From assembly GCA_002746535.1 (NCBI GenBank), contig NVWA01000023.1:1-64000 (forward strand): a stretch of DNA of 64,000 nt, read 5' to 3'. The notes under the pieces were generated by a model, which saw only the letters and a program-made list of their open reading frames with translations, was not told the DNA's origin and searched no databases. Source of the DNA: Planctomycetota bacterium (GTDB lineage Bacteria; Planctomycetota; GCA-2746535). Position numbers and translations under genes: made by a program. The stretch's first letter is position 1, and each line of letters begins with the position of its first letter. Of this stretch, positions 1-10,200 are shown one piece after another.

Positions 1-1
1 G

Positions 2-391
2 AGCGACTACAGGGAACTTGATTTTGAATATGTAATCCCCTTGACGGGTTCTTTGGCCTCTTTTGATACGCCGGTTGAAAAGAATTACAGTAATACGCAG
101 ACCTATCGATTCGGTCTGAGCTATTTATATAGCTCAGAATTGACGTTGATGTTCGGATTCGGAATAGACGAGAGCCCCGTGCCGGAAAGCACGTTAAACT
201 TCGAATTGCCGGATGCAGATGCGTTTATCTACTCGACAGGTTTTAAGTATCATGCGAGTAAAAAGGTGACATTCGCTCTGGCCTATCTCATATCCCAAAA
301 AAAAGATCGACCGATTTCTAACACTCATATTTCTGGAATATTTGAGTCCAGCGCACATCTACTCAACACTTCGCTCATTTATATTTTCTAG
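2..391 (+). CDS. OmpP1/FadL-type outer-membrane transport protein, C-terminal part
   Basis: The reading frame is open from the window edge to a TAG stop, so only the last ~130 residues are visible. They show alternating hydrophobic/polar beta strands, a stretch ESTLNFELPDAD typical of the FadL/TodX family, and a last strand ending in phenylalanine (SLIYIF), the usual signal for outer-membrane barrel insertion. FadL-type proteins pass long-chain fatty acids or aromatic hydrocarbons across the outer membrane. The base composition of this part is G+C-richer than everything that follows, and codons such as GCC, CCC and GAG are commoner. It may therefore not belong to the same replicon or species as the rest (see findings). 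The 5' end lies outside the window. Confidence 0.75.
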   Translation, partial: SDYRELDFEYVIPLTGSLASFDTPVEKNYSNTQTYRFGLSYLYSSELTLMFGFGIDESPVPESTLNFELPDADAFIYSTGFKYHASKKVTFALAYLISQKKDRPISNTHISGIFESSAHLLNTSLIYIF

Positions 392-462
392 ATCAGGGGG
401 TCACTTGATGCCGGATTTTCCGCTCGTTCTCTCCTTATAGTTCTAAAATTGCACTTGAGCAA

Positions 463-1563
463 TTGAAGCCATTTTTTACTGATGAAAAAGGTGAAGAGCA
501 AATTGTAGAATTTGAAATTTATCCTGCACCCGGCGATTCAAAAGAAAATCAAGCAGATACTTGGCGACATTTCCTACCTGAATTAACCCCGGGTAAGGAT
601 ATGGTATTTTGTCATACTCAAGATACGATGCGGCAACCTGTTCAAGAAGCTGCAAAAATGAAATTGCATGTTTTTGCTGAAAAACCATTTCATATCGAAC
701 CTGCTGAGGCTTGGAAGGTCGTTGAAGAAGGTTATAAGAATGGGAATGTAATGATGGAAGGCATGCACAAAAGAGGCTGTACCCACGTTGATGCCATGTT
801 AATGGATGCGCGCAAAGGCAATATGGGTGAAGTATATAGATGCCGCTATCATATGGTTGAAACCTATGAGATTTTTAAAAGATTTGCAGCAGGTTATCAT
901 TCTGGCCACGGTGGTAGTGATCCAGGACATTATGTATTGGCTCATGGTTGGGATATTTTTGGACAAGTAGCTACTATAACAAATGGCAAATGGCCATTGC
1001 CAACAAGAGTTGCTGGTTGGATGAAAAAAGGTGGGTTGGCTGAATTTCCTGATGCGATACATTGGACTCAAACTAATGTTGAAACTGATAGCGGTGCTTT
1101 GTTTACATCCGATACAGGTGTAGGTCGTGCAGATACTGGTCCATGTGTTTGTTATCAACATATTGATCTTGATTGTAAGTTTGGATTTTTTGATTGTAGT
1201 CTAGACAATCATAATTTATTAAGAGCCAGTCAAGAAGATGGTTGCGATTGGCGTCGTGCCAACTATATTGATTATCAAACCAGTGCCTTATCTACAAATG
1301 GATATATGTTGGGTGGTTATGGTAGTGGCATGATCGAATATTCATTATTGCAAGCACTTGTTGTAAATGGGTTTGATAAGTTAGAAGATAAAAAAGCCTA
1401 TTTGTTAAATTTAGAGAAACAGCATGCACCTACAGCAGGATCTGGAATCCAAGCCATTGCCATTAATCATTGTGCAAGAATTTCAGCATTTAAAAATAAT
1501 GGGAATTGGATCGATCTTAAGCAAGCGGATGTTCCACTTGTGACAGCAGATGCTTTATCATAA
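463..1563 (+). CDS. Gfo/Idh/MocA family oxidoreductase, 5'-truncated
   Basis: NAD(P)-dependent sugar- or inositol-type dehydrogenase family. The family's EKP motif (AEKPFH, with the catalytic-site lysine) is present near residue 75, preceded by the usual beta-strand/helix around VFCHTQDT, and followed by a long alpha/beta substrate domain. The N-terminal GxGxxG nucleotide-binding loop is absent. The frame stays open upstream to about position 409 without a convincing start or ribosome site (residues SSKIALEQLK upstream still look coding). The listed TTG start is therefore only the first possible one, and the real 5' end is probably missing. About 20-35 residues appear lost, exactly where the sequence composition changes. 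The substrate cannot be told. It is followed after 9 bases by the SixA-like gene, possibly co-transcribed. Confidence 0.75.
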   Translation: MKPFFTDEKGEEQIVEFEIYPAPGDSKENQADTWRHFLPELTPGKDMVFCHTQDTMRQPVQEAAKMKLHVFAEKPFHIEPAEAWKVVEEGYKNGNVMMEGMHKRGCTHVDAMLMDARKGNMGEVYRCRYHMVETYEIFKRFAAGYHSGHGGSDPGHYVLAHGWDIFGQVATITNGKWPLPTRVAGWMKKGGLAEFPDAIHWTQTNVETDSGALFTSDTGVGRADTGPCVCYQHIDLDCKFGFFDCSLDNHNLLRASQEDGCDWRRANYIDYQTSALSTNGYMLGGYGSGMIEYSLLQALVVNGFDKLEDKKAYLLNLEKQHAPTAGSGIQAIAINHCARISAFKNNGNWIDLKQADVPLVTADALS

Positions 1564-1572
1564 GGAAATTGC

Positions 1573-2070
1573 ATGAAATTACTTTTTGCTAGGCATGGAG
1601 ATTCTTTAAATATTGGTCAAGGTGGAATTACACGTGATCATGAAAGAATATTATCTACATCTGGCAAAAAAGAAATTTCACAAATCGCTAGAGGATTGAA
1701 ATCAAATAATATTGTACCTTCGGTAATATTCTCGAGTCCTTTCAAACGTACGATTGAAACATCAAATATTTTTGCTAAAGAATTTGGAACTGATACTTCT
1801 GTTGAAGTGGCAGAAGCTATTCAATCAGGTGCTAGATATGATGATTATATTGAAGTTATAGAAGAATTTTCCCTATGGGAAAAGTATCAAGATCAAACAA
1901 TCATGTTTGTTGGTCACGCTCCTGATGTAGGTAGGGTTTGTGATGTCTTTGCTTCTATCAAAGGATTATATTTTAATACTGGCACCGTTGCTCAGATTGA
2001 GCTGCCTATCAAGGGATCTATGGGCACACTTATTGGTTATTGGACGCCGGATTTATTTTTGTCAGAGTAA
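1573..2070 (+). CDS. sixA: SixA-like phosphohistidine phosphatase (histidine phosphatase superfamily)
   Basis: A 165-residue protein of SixA length. The catalytic RHG is at residues 7-9 (FARHGDS), the second-site arginine sits in SSPFKRT (R59), and the distal histidine is H115 in VGHAP. SixA enzymes remove phosphate from histidine-containing phosphotransfer domains of hybrid kinases or phosphotransferase proteins; other short members have different substrates. Start: ATG at 1573 preceded by AAGGAA, nine bases after the oxidoreductase stop. Hybrid two-component proteins occur elsewhere in this window but are not linked, so the target is unknown. Confidence 0.75.
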   Translation: MKLLFARHGDSLNIGQGGITRDHERILSTSGKKEISQIARGLKSNNIVPSVIFSSPFKRTIETSNIFAKEFGTDTSVEVAEAIQSGARYDDYIEVIEEFSLWEKYQDQTIMFVGHAPDVGRVCDVFASIKGLYFNTGTVAQIELPIKGSMGTLIGYWTPDLFLSE

Positions 2071-2078
2071 TTTTAGAT

Positions 2079-3380
2079 TTATTTTTTCTTTTTATCAGTT
2101 ATTGCATTAATGGAATGAATTTGAGTTCCAATTTTTTTTCTGATGGCTTTATTAAATAATCGAAAATCGGTTGATGATCCATCCCATGAACCTTTTGCAA
2201 AGTCTTTAAGACCCTTACCCCTTGAGAACCCTTTGTTTATTTGTTCGGGTTTTCCGAAAATGTAATTGCCTTGAACTTTTACACCTTTTGATCCATTTGG
2301 AAATCTTATAGAGCTTTTCTTTTCGCTATAAACAACATTATTGTAAAGAGCCATGTTTTGTCGATTGTTCCAGCTGGTTAGATTCATGGCTACACCAGAA
2401 TTGATAATAGTGTTGTTGATAACAGTTAGGTTTTTAGTTTTACCTTGATGATCTGTAGATGAAAAGGCTACACCTTTTCCATTGATGATTAAATTGTTTA
2501 TAACTTTTGCATCTCCTTGAATTTGCATGACATTATCATTTGATCTTAGTAAGGTGTTTCCTTCTATAACATTAATTCCTTTACCGCCGGTTCCATAAAC
2601 GATGAGGCATGGGTAGTTAGTATCATGGATATAATTTTCTACAATCCAGTTTTGGAATGACCCTTGTTTTAATTCGATACCATCCCCTTGGCTTCCGCGA
2701 CATTCGTAAATGTGATTTAGCGCTATAACTGAATGCGAGAAAACAACTTTTCCATTATTTGCACCCAAGTACAAACCTTCACTGGTGGCTTTATTGTTCT
2801 TGCCTCCGGGTCTAAAAATTTCGTTTCGTGTAATATATATGAACTCACAATTTTTTGAATTTGCTGCAATGCCTACATTATCACCATCATGGATTTTATT
2901 TTTATCAATCCATACATTATTACATTGCCCAAGTTTTATGAGAGTGCTGCCGCCTTTGATTTCAAAACCACCAAGATATAGATAAGCAGCATTATCTTCT
3001 ATATTAATCATATTTTGTTTATTATCTTTTCTCGTCAAAATTACTTTTGTTCTTGGCATTGCCTTAATCCAAATGGGAGCTCTTGGTTGACCTTTTAAGT
3101 TAATAGAAAAATGGGAATTAATTTCATAAATACCTTGGCTAACATACAGCTTGTCCCCTGGTTTTAATTTTTTAATTCTGTTAACTAATTTTTTCCCATT
3201 TTGAACTTTTGATATACGCTTATCATAGATAAATTTGAACGTTTTTCGAGCTTTGATTTTTTCCCATTTGGGGAAATATGATTTTCTTGTCCATGGCTTT
3301 TTGATATCTCCTGCTTCTTTTGCAAATAAAAATGAGAACGTGGAGAGTAGTATTAATATATATTTAGTTGATGGTTTCAA
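2079..3380 (-). CDS. Secreted right-handed beta-helix protein, polysaccharide-lyase-like
   Basis: 433 residues with a signal peptide (MKPSTKYILILLSTFSFLFA, cleavage near residue 20). The body has many short repeats of the parallel beta-helix kind: segments like NNTIINSG, NNLIING, RNEIFRPGG and ENYIHDT recur about every 20-25 residues. An opening GDKLYVSQGIYEI resembles the start of pectate-lyase/chondroitinase-B-type helices. Such proteins bind or cleave acidic polysaccharides outside the cytoplasm; I cannot identify catalytic residues, so the enzyme activity is not assured. It is convergent with the preceding gene. The basic C-terminus (ITDKKKK) is unremarkable. Confidence 0.65.
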   Translation of the reverse strand: MKPSTKYILILLSTFSFLFAKEAGDIKKPWTRKSYFPKWEKIKARKTFKFIYDKRISKVQNGKKLVNRIKKLKPGDKLYVSQGIYEINSHFSINLKGQPRAPIWIKAMPRTKVILTRKDNKQNMINIEDNAAYLYLGGFEIKGGSTLIKLGQCNNVWIDKNKIHDGDNVGIAANSKNCEFIYITRNEIFRPGGKNNKATSEGLYLGANNGKVVFSHSVIALNHIYECRGSQGDGIELKQGSFQNWIVENYIHDTNYPCLIVYGTGGKGINVIEGNTLLRSNDNVMQIQGDAKVINNLIINGKGVAFSSTDHQGKTKNLTVINNTIINSGVAMNLTSWNNRQNMALYNNVVYSEKKSSIRFPNGSKGVKVQGNYIFGKPEQINKGFSRGKGLKDFAKGSWDGSSTDFRLFNKAIRKKIGTQIHSINAITDKKKK

Positions 3381-3506
3381 ATTGTTATGCCTGATATTGG
3401 GTTGAATTTAAAATACTATTCTAGATTTATACTTCTTTTGCTGGAGTTAGATATCAGATTTTTTATAATATTGTTTGTGTTTTCTGAATTTATTTAAGGA
3501 GCTATA

Positions 3507-4208
3507 GTGACTAGTAATATTATTAGCATTGGTGGTGGTGGGTATTATGGACCTCAAGGTGGTCCAAATCGTATGCTCTTACATATCTTAAAATTAACGA
3601 ATAAAAAGTTTCCGAATATATGTTTGATCCCTTCAGCATCTTCAAATAAAGAAGAATCTATTCATGCTTTTACTTCTAGCTTTAATAGTTTTGGTGCCCA
3701 TCCTAATTACCTTGATTTTTATCGTTTACCCACAAGCGATCTTGAAGATTGGCTAATGACTTTCGATGCCGTTTATATTGCTGGGGGGAATACGCGAAAT
3801 TTATTAGCTTTGTGGAAGGCATGGGATTTTGATAAAATTTTAATCAAAGCTTGCGACAATGGTGTTGTCATGAGTGGTTCATCAGCTGGAGCAATATGTT
3901 GGTTTGAGGGTGGTAATTCAGATTATATTCCTGGGCAATTAAATCCTATTGATGGCTTAGGGGTCTTAGAAGGTTCCATTTGTCCTCACTATTCTGATAC
4001 TAATAATAGAAGAAAATCTTATCTGGACATGGTTGAAGATGGACGATTAGAAAATGGTTTTGGAATTTCAGACAGGGCAGCGATACACTATATAGATGGT
4101 AAATTTCATGAAGCTCTTGTTGAACATGAAGAAGCGGGTGTCTATAAAGTTGAAATAGATGCTTCCAATAAGGTCGTTGAAACGAAAATGGAAGCCAAGT
4201 TGGTGTAA
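3507..4208 (+). CDS. Peptidase E / cyanophycinase-like serine peptidase (family S51)
   Basis: 233 residues, typical of S51 enzymes. The nucleophile elbow GSSAGA is at residues 124-129 (Ser126), the GGNT motif at 93-96 and the N-terminal glycine-rich strand IISIGGGG are all family hallmarks. Members cleave aspartyl dipeptides (peptidase E) or beta-Asp-Arg of cyanophycin. No cyanophycin synthetase gene lies nearby, so a peptidase E-like role is as likely. The GTG start at 3507 has AAGGAG six to ten bases upstream. No signal peptide is seen, so it is cytoplasmic. It is a single gene, convergent with the phosphoesterase gene that ends 6 bases downstream. Confidence 0.75.
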   Translation: MTSNIISIGGGGYYGPQGGPNRMLLHILKLTNKKFPNICLIPSASSNKEESIHAFTSSFNSFGAHPNYLDFYRLPTSDLEDWLMTFDAVYIAGGNTRNLLALWKAWDFDKILIKACDNGVVMSGSSAGAICWFEGGNSDYIPGQLNPIDGLGVLEGSICPHYSDTNNRRKSYLDMVEDGRLENGFGISDRAAIHYIDGKFHEALVEHEEAGVYKVEIDASNKVVETKMEAKLV

Positions 4209-4213
4209 TTTTT

Positions 4214-4930
4214 TTATGCTGGAAATCTTGCCAATGCTATTTCAATTGTTTCTTGATTTAAAGCATCATTAGAATTATTTATTTTTGCATTTAAAATTGA
4301 TTTATTATATTCGAGCTTCTTGAATTCAAATTTTCCGTCAATTAAAGTCATGTATTCAGAGCCGGTGGATTTATCTTCGGGTTCAAGATATGATCTGTAG
4401 GAAGTACTGCCAGGGTTTACCCAAAGTTGATTTTTGCTTACATGACAAATTGCTTGACGATGTGTGTGTCCAAATATGATTCTTTCAATGGCGCTGTTTG
4501 AAAATTTATCCAATAGAAATTTATTAAAAGCATGAGAGCCTAAAATAACATTATAGCCTTGGTAGGCATGTGTGATTCCATATAGGCAGTCATCAATTTC
4601 AATCTCAGCTGTTTCGGGCAGTTCCTTTAAAAAGCGTATATCATTTTGATCAAGTTGATCTAGATTTTGTTGTAGCCAGAATTCATTCTTATTATTTACC
4701 AGTGTCATATCCTGATTAGAATCATGGAAGTCGATGATGTAGCTATCATGATTACCTTTTACACAGATGACATTATGGTCTTGAACCCAGCTAATAATTT
4801 CTTTTGGATAGGGGCCAACATCAACAAGATCGCCGGCACAAATGATCTGATCTGAATCTTTCTCAATTTCCCAAATTGCTTCCAAGGCATGAATGTTTGA
4901 GTGTAAGTCTGAAATTATTAATGTTTTCAT
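4214..4930 (-). CDS. Calcineurin-like metallophosphoesterase (YfcE/MJ0936 type)
   Basis: Contains the full two-metal set: SDLHSN (DxH), GDLVDVG (GDxxD), GNHD, a later histidine, and GHTHR (GHxH), followed by VNPGSTS. Proteins of this small family hydrolyse phosphodiesters such as 2',3'-cyclic nucleotides or Nudix-like substrates; the natural substrate is usually unknown. I place the start at the ATG at 4930, because it overlaps the stop of the upstream SDR gene as ATGA (translational coupling) and leaves MKTLIISDLHSN, the normal N-terminus. A TTG 12 bases upstream is also in frame. Operon with the SDR gene. Confidence 0.85.
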   Translation of the reverse strand: MKTLIISDLHSNIHALEAIWEIEKDSDQIICAGDLVDVGPYPKEIISWVQDHNVICVKGNHDSYIIDFHDSNQDMTLVNNKNEFWLQQNLDQLDQNDIRFLKELPETAEIEIDDCLYGITHAYQGYNVILGSHAFNKFLLDKFSNSAIERIIFGHTHRQAICHVSKNQLWVNPGSTSYRSYLEPEDKSTGSEYMTLIDGKFEFKKLEYNKSILNAKINNSNDALNQETIEIALARFPA

Positions 4931-5697
4931 CTTGCTGTCCAACCTCCATCAACCATTATTGTATCTCCCGTTACCAGTGATGATGCTGGTGAAGCTAGAA
5001 AAACTACCACCCCAGCTACTTCTACAGGTTCTCCAATACGATGTAAGCCCGCTATTCGTTCTATAACATCTTTGCGAAACTCAGGATCAGATAATTCGCC
5101 ATCAGTACCTGGTGTTGAAATGAATGTTGGTGCAACAGTGTTTACAAGAATATTATATTGACCCCACTCAACAGCTAGGCATTTAGTCAAATGCGAAATG
5201 GCTGCCTTTGTCATGCAGTAAATCGAATCTAATGGTAATGCTATGGTACCAGCTTGTGAACCAATATTAATTATTCTTCCTGATTTTTGTTTTATCATTA
5301 CACGTCCGACTGCTTGACTTGTAAAAAAAGTTCCTTTTAAATTAATATCTAAGATGAGATCAAAATCTTTTTCATTTACATCTTCGGCGGGGTTGCTAAA
5401 TCCTAGTCCAGCATTATTCACAAGGATATCGATTTTTCCAAAATGAGTTACTGTCTCTGAAACTGCTGTTGAAATTTGATCCAGTTGTGTTATGTCCATT
5501 TGTAAAGGTAGAGCACGTCGACCTAGCGCTTCTATTTTTTTAACTAAATCATTGTCTGAGTTTATATCTCGTAAACCTAATGCTATATCCGCGCCGGCAT
5601 TTGCTAACGCTAGTGAAATGGCATGGCCTAATCCTCGAGCTGCACCCGTGACTAAAGCAACTTGGCCAGTTAGATCAAAACTTGGGAATTCGTTCAT
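4927..5697 (-). CDS. Short-chain dehydrogenase/reductase (SDR)
   Basis: 256 residues of classical SDR type: cofactor loop TGAARGLG at 17-24, NNAG at 94-97, catalytic Ser147, Tyr160 and Lys164 (YCMTK), and a C-terminal VTGDTIMVDGG. Overall it resembles gluconate 5-dehydrogenase / 2-deoxygluconate 3-dehydrogenase-type sugar-acid oxidoreductases. Substrate assignment within SDRs is unreliable without a close relative. Its stop overlaps the start of the metallophosphoesterase gene by four bases. The gene upstream on the same strand (an EEP protein) ends 31 bases away, so all four genes from 7149 down to 4214 could be one transcript. Confidence 0.85.
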   Translation of the reverse strand: MNEFPSFDLTGQVALVTGAARGLGHAISLALANAGADIALGLRDINSDNDLVKKIEALGRRALPLQMDITQLDQISTAVSETVTHFGKIDILVNNAGLGFSNPAEDVNEKDFDLILDINLKGTFFTSQAVGRVMIKQKSGRIINIGSQAGTIALPLDSIYCMTKAAISHLTKCLAVEWGQYNILVNTVAPTFISTPGTDGELSDPEFRKDVIERIAGLHRIGEPVEVAGVVVFLASPASSLVTGDTIMVDGGWTAR

Positions 5698-5728
5698 GTT
5701 TAACTCCTATATTAAAATGTAAAATGAT

Positions 5729-6412
5729 TTATTCATCGATAGTTAAGTCAACCCAAATAGCTCTATGATCTGAAATTGATTTATCTGTATCCTGAACTCC
5801 GTAATCTGATACGAATGAGGACAGATCCTTTGATAACATACAGAAATCAACTCTTTTGTTTAGATTTGATCGATCAATTTTTGTAGGACTAAATTGGTAA
5901 TTATCTATTAAAGTAGCACTATCCACAAATCCGGCTTCATGAAAAGATTGACTGACATTTAAATATTCCGTTTCATTATCTAAAGGGGACCTTGAATTAA
6001 AATCTCCCATAGCAATAGTATTTTCACCATTGGTTATATCTTTAATTTTTTGTAGTATGACTTCTACTTCTTTTATTTGTTTATCAAGTTTCTCTTGATC
6101 GTTGATCGGCATTATCAGATGTATAATGAAAAAGTTGAGCAGATGGTTATTGATCTTAAATTGACAATATAAAATTGGTTTAGTTACATCCTCATGCCGA
6201 ATTTCCTGATAGGATAAAAATTCATATTTGCTTATAGCAGCCATATTATAAGTATGGTCGCAAAAGCGATAAAATTTATTTTCGACTATTTTTTTCAAAT
6301 CCTCTTCAGTTCCACATTCTAACAAAAAATAAATATCTGAGTTCCAGTTTTTTATATATTCTTTTGGTTTATCAAGGTCTTGTGCAATATTCCAAGATTG
6401 TATGCGAATCAT
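5729..6412 (-). CDS. Endonuclease/exonuclease/phosphatase (EEP) family protein
   Basis: 227 residues. EEP hallmarks are SWNI at the start, LLECGTEED (metal-binding Glu region), the central GDFNSR motif and C-terminal SDHRAIW (catalytic Asp-His). The family covers exonuclease III, DNase I-like nucleases and phospho/sphingolipid phosphatases. No signal peptide or DNA-binding extension is visible, so the substrate is open. It lies eight bases downstream of another EEP gene of similar size but clearly diverged sequence, which suggests an old tandem duplication or a functional pair. Confidence 0.75.
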   Translation of the reverse strand: MIRIQSWNIAQDLDKPKEYIKNWNSDIYFLLECGTEEDLKKIVENKFYRFCDHTYNMAAISKYEFLSYQEIRHEDVTKPILYCQFKINNHLLNFFIIHLIMPINDQEKLDKQIKEVEVILQKIKDITNGENTIAMGDFNSRSPLDNETEYLNVSQSFHEAGFVDSATLIDNYQFSPTKIDRSNLNKRVDFCMLSKDLSSFVSDYGVQDTDKSISDHRAIWVDLTIDE

Positions 6413-6420
6413 TTTTTATC

Positions 6421-7149
6421 CTATAAATCAATATTTAAAATTAATGGTAAATGGTCGCTGATGTAAATACGGTTTGCAACCTTTGAGTAAAACTTATTTG
6501 GAAAAATTGTATCTAAACTTTGAACTTTTATTAGATGTTCGGTTTTAATCCAAAAATAATCTAACCTGGTTCCACTTTTTGGACATGTAGCAAGATCTTG
6601 ATTGTGAGTATGTTCTGCAACATCATAATAACCGCTGTTATTCATAATTTTTGTTAATTGTTTGTTGGGCCTTTGATTAAAGTCTCCGCAAATAATATCC
6701 GGATTGGATTTTGAAAGAATAGATTCTAATTCAGAACAGCGTTTATCATGTGCTTTTTCATTTTCATTAAATCTGTCTGAGGGCAGATGTAGATTTAATA
6801 TTTCGATGGAACTTTTATTGTCATTGAAGCTTACGAGTTCCCAAAACCGTTCAACATCAAGATCACTTGCGTTTGAGTTGTCAATATGTTCAATGTAGTC
6901 TGAGAAAATTGCCCCGCCATAATGTGGTTTGGCTTTTCCTTTGGTATATAAACCTTTCATGTTAAAAGATGAATTAATTAACTGAAATGTTTTGTCGTTT
7001 TGAATTTCTTGTAGGCATAAGATGTCCGGTTGAATATTTGAATATAGTTCTACCAGTTCTTTTAGGATTAAGATTTCTGGTTCGTCCGGCGCATTATTTG
7101 GGGATGGGTATCCTTGTAGCCAGAAGATATTATTGGTAATGATTTTCAT
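6421..7149 (-). CDS. Endonuclease/exonuclease/phosphatase family protein, exonuclease III-like
   Basis: 242 residues. It begins MKIITNNIFW, then ILCLQEIQND (metal Glu in the LQE motif typical of ExoIII), CGDFNQRP in the middle and SDHLPLIL at the end, so all EEP active-site blocks are in order. The LQEIQ form is closer to nucleases than the neighbouring paralogue. It is the first gene of a likely four-gene minus-strand run (EEP, EEP, SDR, phosphoesterase). A 101-base AT-rich spacer separates it from the end of the GH42-like gene. DNA repair is one possibility, but a nucleotide or phospholipid substrate cannot be excluded. Confidence 0.75.
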   Translation of the reverse strand: MKIITNNIFWLQGYPSPNNAPDEPEILILKELVELYSNIQPDILCLQEIQNDKTFQLINSSFNMKGLYTKGKAKPHYGGAIFSDYIEHIDNSNASDLDVERFWELVSFNDNKSSIEILNLHLPSDRFNENEKAHDKRCSELESILSKSNPDIICGDFNQRPNKQLTKIMNNSGYYDVAEHTHNQDLATCPKSGTRLDYFWIKTEHLIKVQSLDTIFPNKFYSKVANRIYISDHLPLILNIDL

Positions 7150-7250
7150 TAAACAACTAGGTAGAAGATGTAGCTAAAAAAGAAAATTGTTATAAACACT
7201 TTATTAAAAATGTAAATAGTTGAACTTAATTTAGTTTGGTCACGTATAAA

Positions 7251-10200
7251 CTATTTACCTAGGTTAACTTTTAATGTTTTTTTAAATTTAGTAAAGACAT
7301 CTACAATTTCTACATTCCATTGACCTTGTAGGTCATTCAGAGCAAACGGGATTTCAAATATAATATTTTCAAATCTGGAACTAATATCTTTGGAATAATA
7401 ATAAATTCTTTTTCCTTTTGGATTTGAGACAGTAATGTTGTACACATGTAAATTATCGCTCTTAGCTTGTATCTCAATTTTTTTGACTTGCCCTAATTTG
7501 GCGACTGAGTTTGTTTTAAGTATAGAGAACTCTTCAAATTTATTTTTACTTAAACTTAATATTAAAGGAATCCAGGGGTCTAATTTTAATTTGAGGGAGT
7601 TCTTAAATCCAAGGTATTCTCCAGTTCTTTGATTCTTAATATGATATTCTGATTCCCATTCAATGGTAATATTTTCAGTTTTTTCAAAAATAGAATTGTC
7701 AAAATAGTTTTCACCTCCAAGACCATCTTTAGTGACTTGAAAATTTCTCCACACTGCCATGATTTTTTCGTTGTTATTAACTTCGTAAAACACTACTTCA
7801 GTTCCTTGTTGCCTTTTATTGGATTTGGTATTCCTGATAGAAACTTCTGACTTAAGCTTATTTGGAATAAAAAAAGCAATTAATTTTAATAAATTTTCTC
7901 TTTGATCTTTTTTATCTTTAACCATTCTTGTACGGCTATAGTGAGAAAGGTCGATATTTAGAAATATAAATGTTCCTTTACCATAATTATTTGAAACTAG
8001 GCCGACATTGTTTTTTGACCCTGCGTAATATAGAGCATTGGCTGAATACAACTTTACTGGGTTAAATCCTTTAGGTCTAGTGTTTAACTCTTTAAAGTGA
8101 AATTGATCGGCGAGAATTTTTAAAGCCTTATTTGTTTTGAGATCAGATGTAGTTTCTTTATGTTTACCATGTCTGGGATCACCCATTACTAAAGTTTGGT
8201 CGATTCCAAATGCTTCATCGAGAATACCTTTTTCCCTACGCTTACCTTGAAAATCATATAATCCTGTAAAATGGTCTGCAATTACGACACCTCCATTTTT
8301 TACAAATAACTTAATGGTATCAGCTTCGTTTTTATTCATAGCCCAAATTTCAGGTAAAATGAGTAGTTTTATTTCTTCCTTTTTTAAACGATTATTTAAC
8401 AGTTGTTCTGGGCTTATGAATAAAAACTGTAGATGCAAATCTTCAATAATTTTAATCCAAGATGTTCTAAGAGTAGATCTGCCATCTTGTTTATATTCAT
8501 GCCAGCTTTGCCGTTTGATCCAATGTCTTCCTAAATTAATAAATTGATGTATCCAATTAATTCTGGCAGAAGCTTGGGATTGATATATGGCAATGCCATT
8601 GTTGACACGCTTCGACTGAAATATAATTTGATCAAGTCCATTGGTAATTTCTTTTAACGTTTCAGCACCGTCTTTTCCTCTTTGTGTAAGTTTAAAATTT
8701 TTGCGATCAATTAATTTATTTTTTGTTTCATGATTATCCCAACTCAAGAGGCCACGACAATTATGAAAAAAATGGTACCAAATATCTCTTTTAAGTTTAT
8801 TTCCTTTTTGCCAAGTTGGATTCATGAATAAGTAATTAGGATTTAAACCTCTCATTAACTCAAAGCTTTGCCCAATGTCATAGGGCATAATATAATCCAA
8901 ATTTTTCATTAGTTTGGCATAATTGTGGCCACTAAAGACTCCTGGATGATGAGTTCCTGTAATTCCGAAAATCCCCTCAGGATCTTTCTCTTGACCTATT
9001 TTTCTTGCTCGGCCTAAACCATTGGCCATGTAATCATCCATATATTCTCGCCAGTCACACCACCATGACAGATTCCAATTTTTTGTATTAATAGAATCTT
9101 GCTTGTCAACCCAGCTTTCCCATTGCTTGATAAACTGTGACGCCGATTTAAACTCTTTGAAGTTGGATGAAAACACTTTATTAAAAGAACTTATGTTTTT
9201 AAATTTCTTGGTTAATCCTTCTGCACTTAGACTTGCATCATCAGTTCTGATTTTCCGGTAGGCCAATATGAATTCTTCAAATGATTGAACACCAACATTG
9301 AATTCTTTATTTAATTTTTTGATGTTTTTAAATTGAGCGGGTAATAAATGATTTAACCATAATTGATCATATAGATGGTGTGTAGATGGGAAGAATGCCC
9401 TGACTGAACGCCAGGTATCATGATTTGTACCCCATTGATTATTTAACTTATCTAATGATTTGTATTTATTCTCGAGCCAGTATCGCCAAGCTGTTCGTGA
9501 TGAATATTCCCAGTCTAAATCAGAAACGGATGATTGATCTGTAATACCTATTTCATCTGCAATATTGTAAAACAGAGGTCGAAAGTCTTTTGATTTTTCA
9601 ATGGTATGCCATAGACGAGTTCTTACTTTTTCGTATGAACCTTCATCTGTTAGTGATGGCCTTCTATGCTGGATAACTCTTCTGTTAGGCTTTTGTTCCC
9701 ATAGTTTTTTTATGGCAATGTGTTCACCACGTCTTTTGTGATAATAGGCAAAGACTTCATAGCAAATATTATCCATATAAAAATCAAAGTCATTGTAGGT
9801 TACATTTTCTTTTCCGCTTATTGATCCATTAATTCCTGCTTCTCTGAGTAGGCTTCCATAAGCTTGATCATAATGAGCCCAAACGCATGCTTTATAATCA
9901 ATCCATTTTTTATAAGGATATTTCACAATAAAATCATGTTTCGTGTTTTGCAGTATGTTATCAATTTTAACAGTAATTTGATGATGATATCCTATTGGCT
10001 TTGACAACATAAATTTAAAACTCATTCGAGAAGATTCTTCGGCAATGTTTTTTGTTAGCTCTTCGCATACTCTATTCTTGCTATCAATCCATTGGACGGT
10101 AACTTTTTTTCCAATGATTTTATTTGAAAATTTTAAATTAAGTTTTAATTTTTCTCCTAACAGAACTATTTTATTTCCCTGTATTTCTGCTAATAAACTT

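Noticed and set aside
380..470. Insertion sequence at the FadL/oxidoreductase junction
   Set aside because: No transposase frame, terminal inverted repeats or target duplication are visible.
799..1161. 120-residue minus-strand frame
   Set aside because: It lies fully inside the conserved oxidoreductase and has the Cys/Thr-rich composition of an antisense frame.
3507..4208. Cyanophycin metabolism cluster
   Set aside because: Only the S51 peptidase is present; no cyanophycin synthetase gene is in the window.
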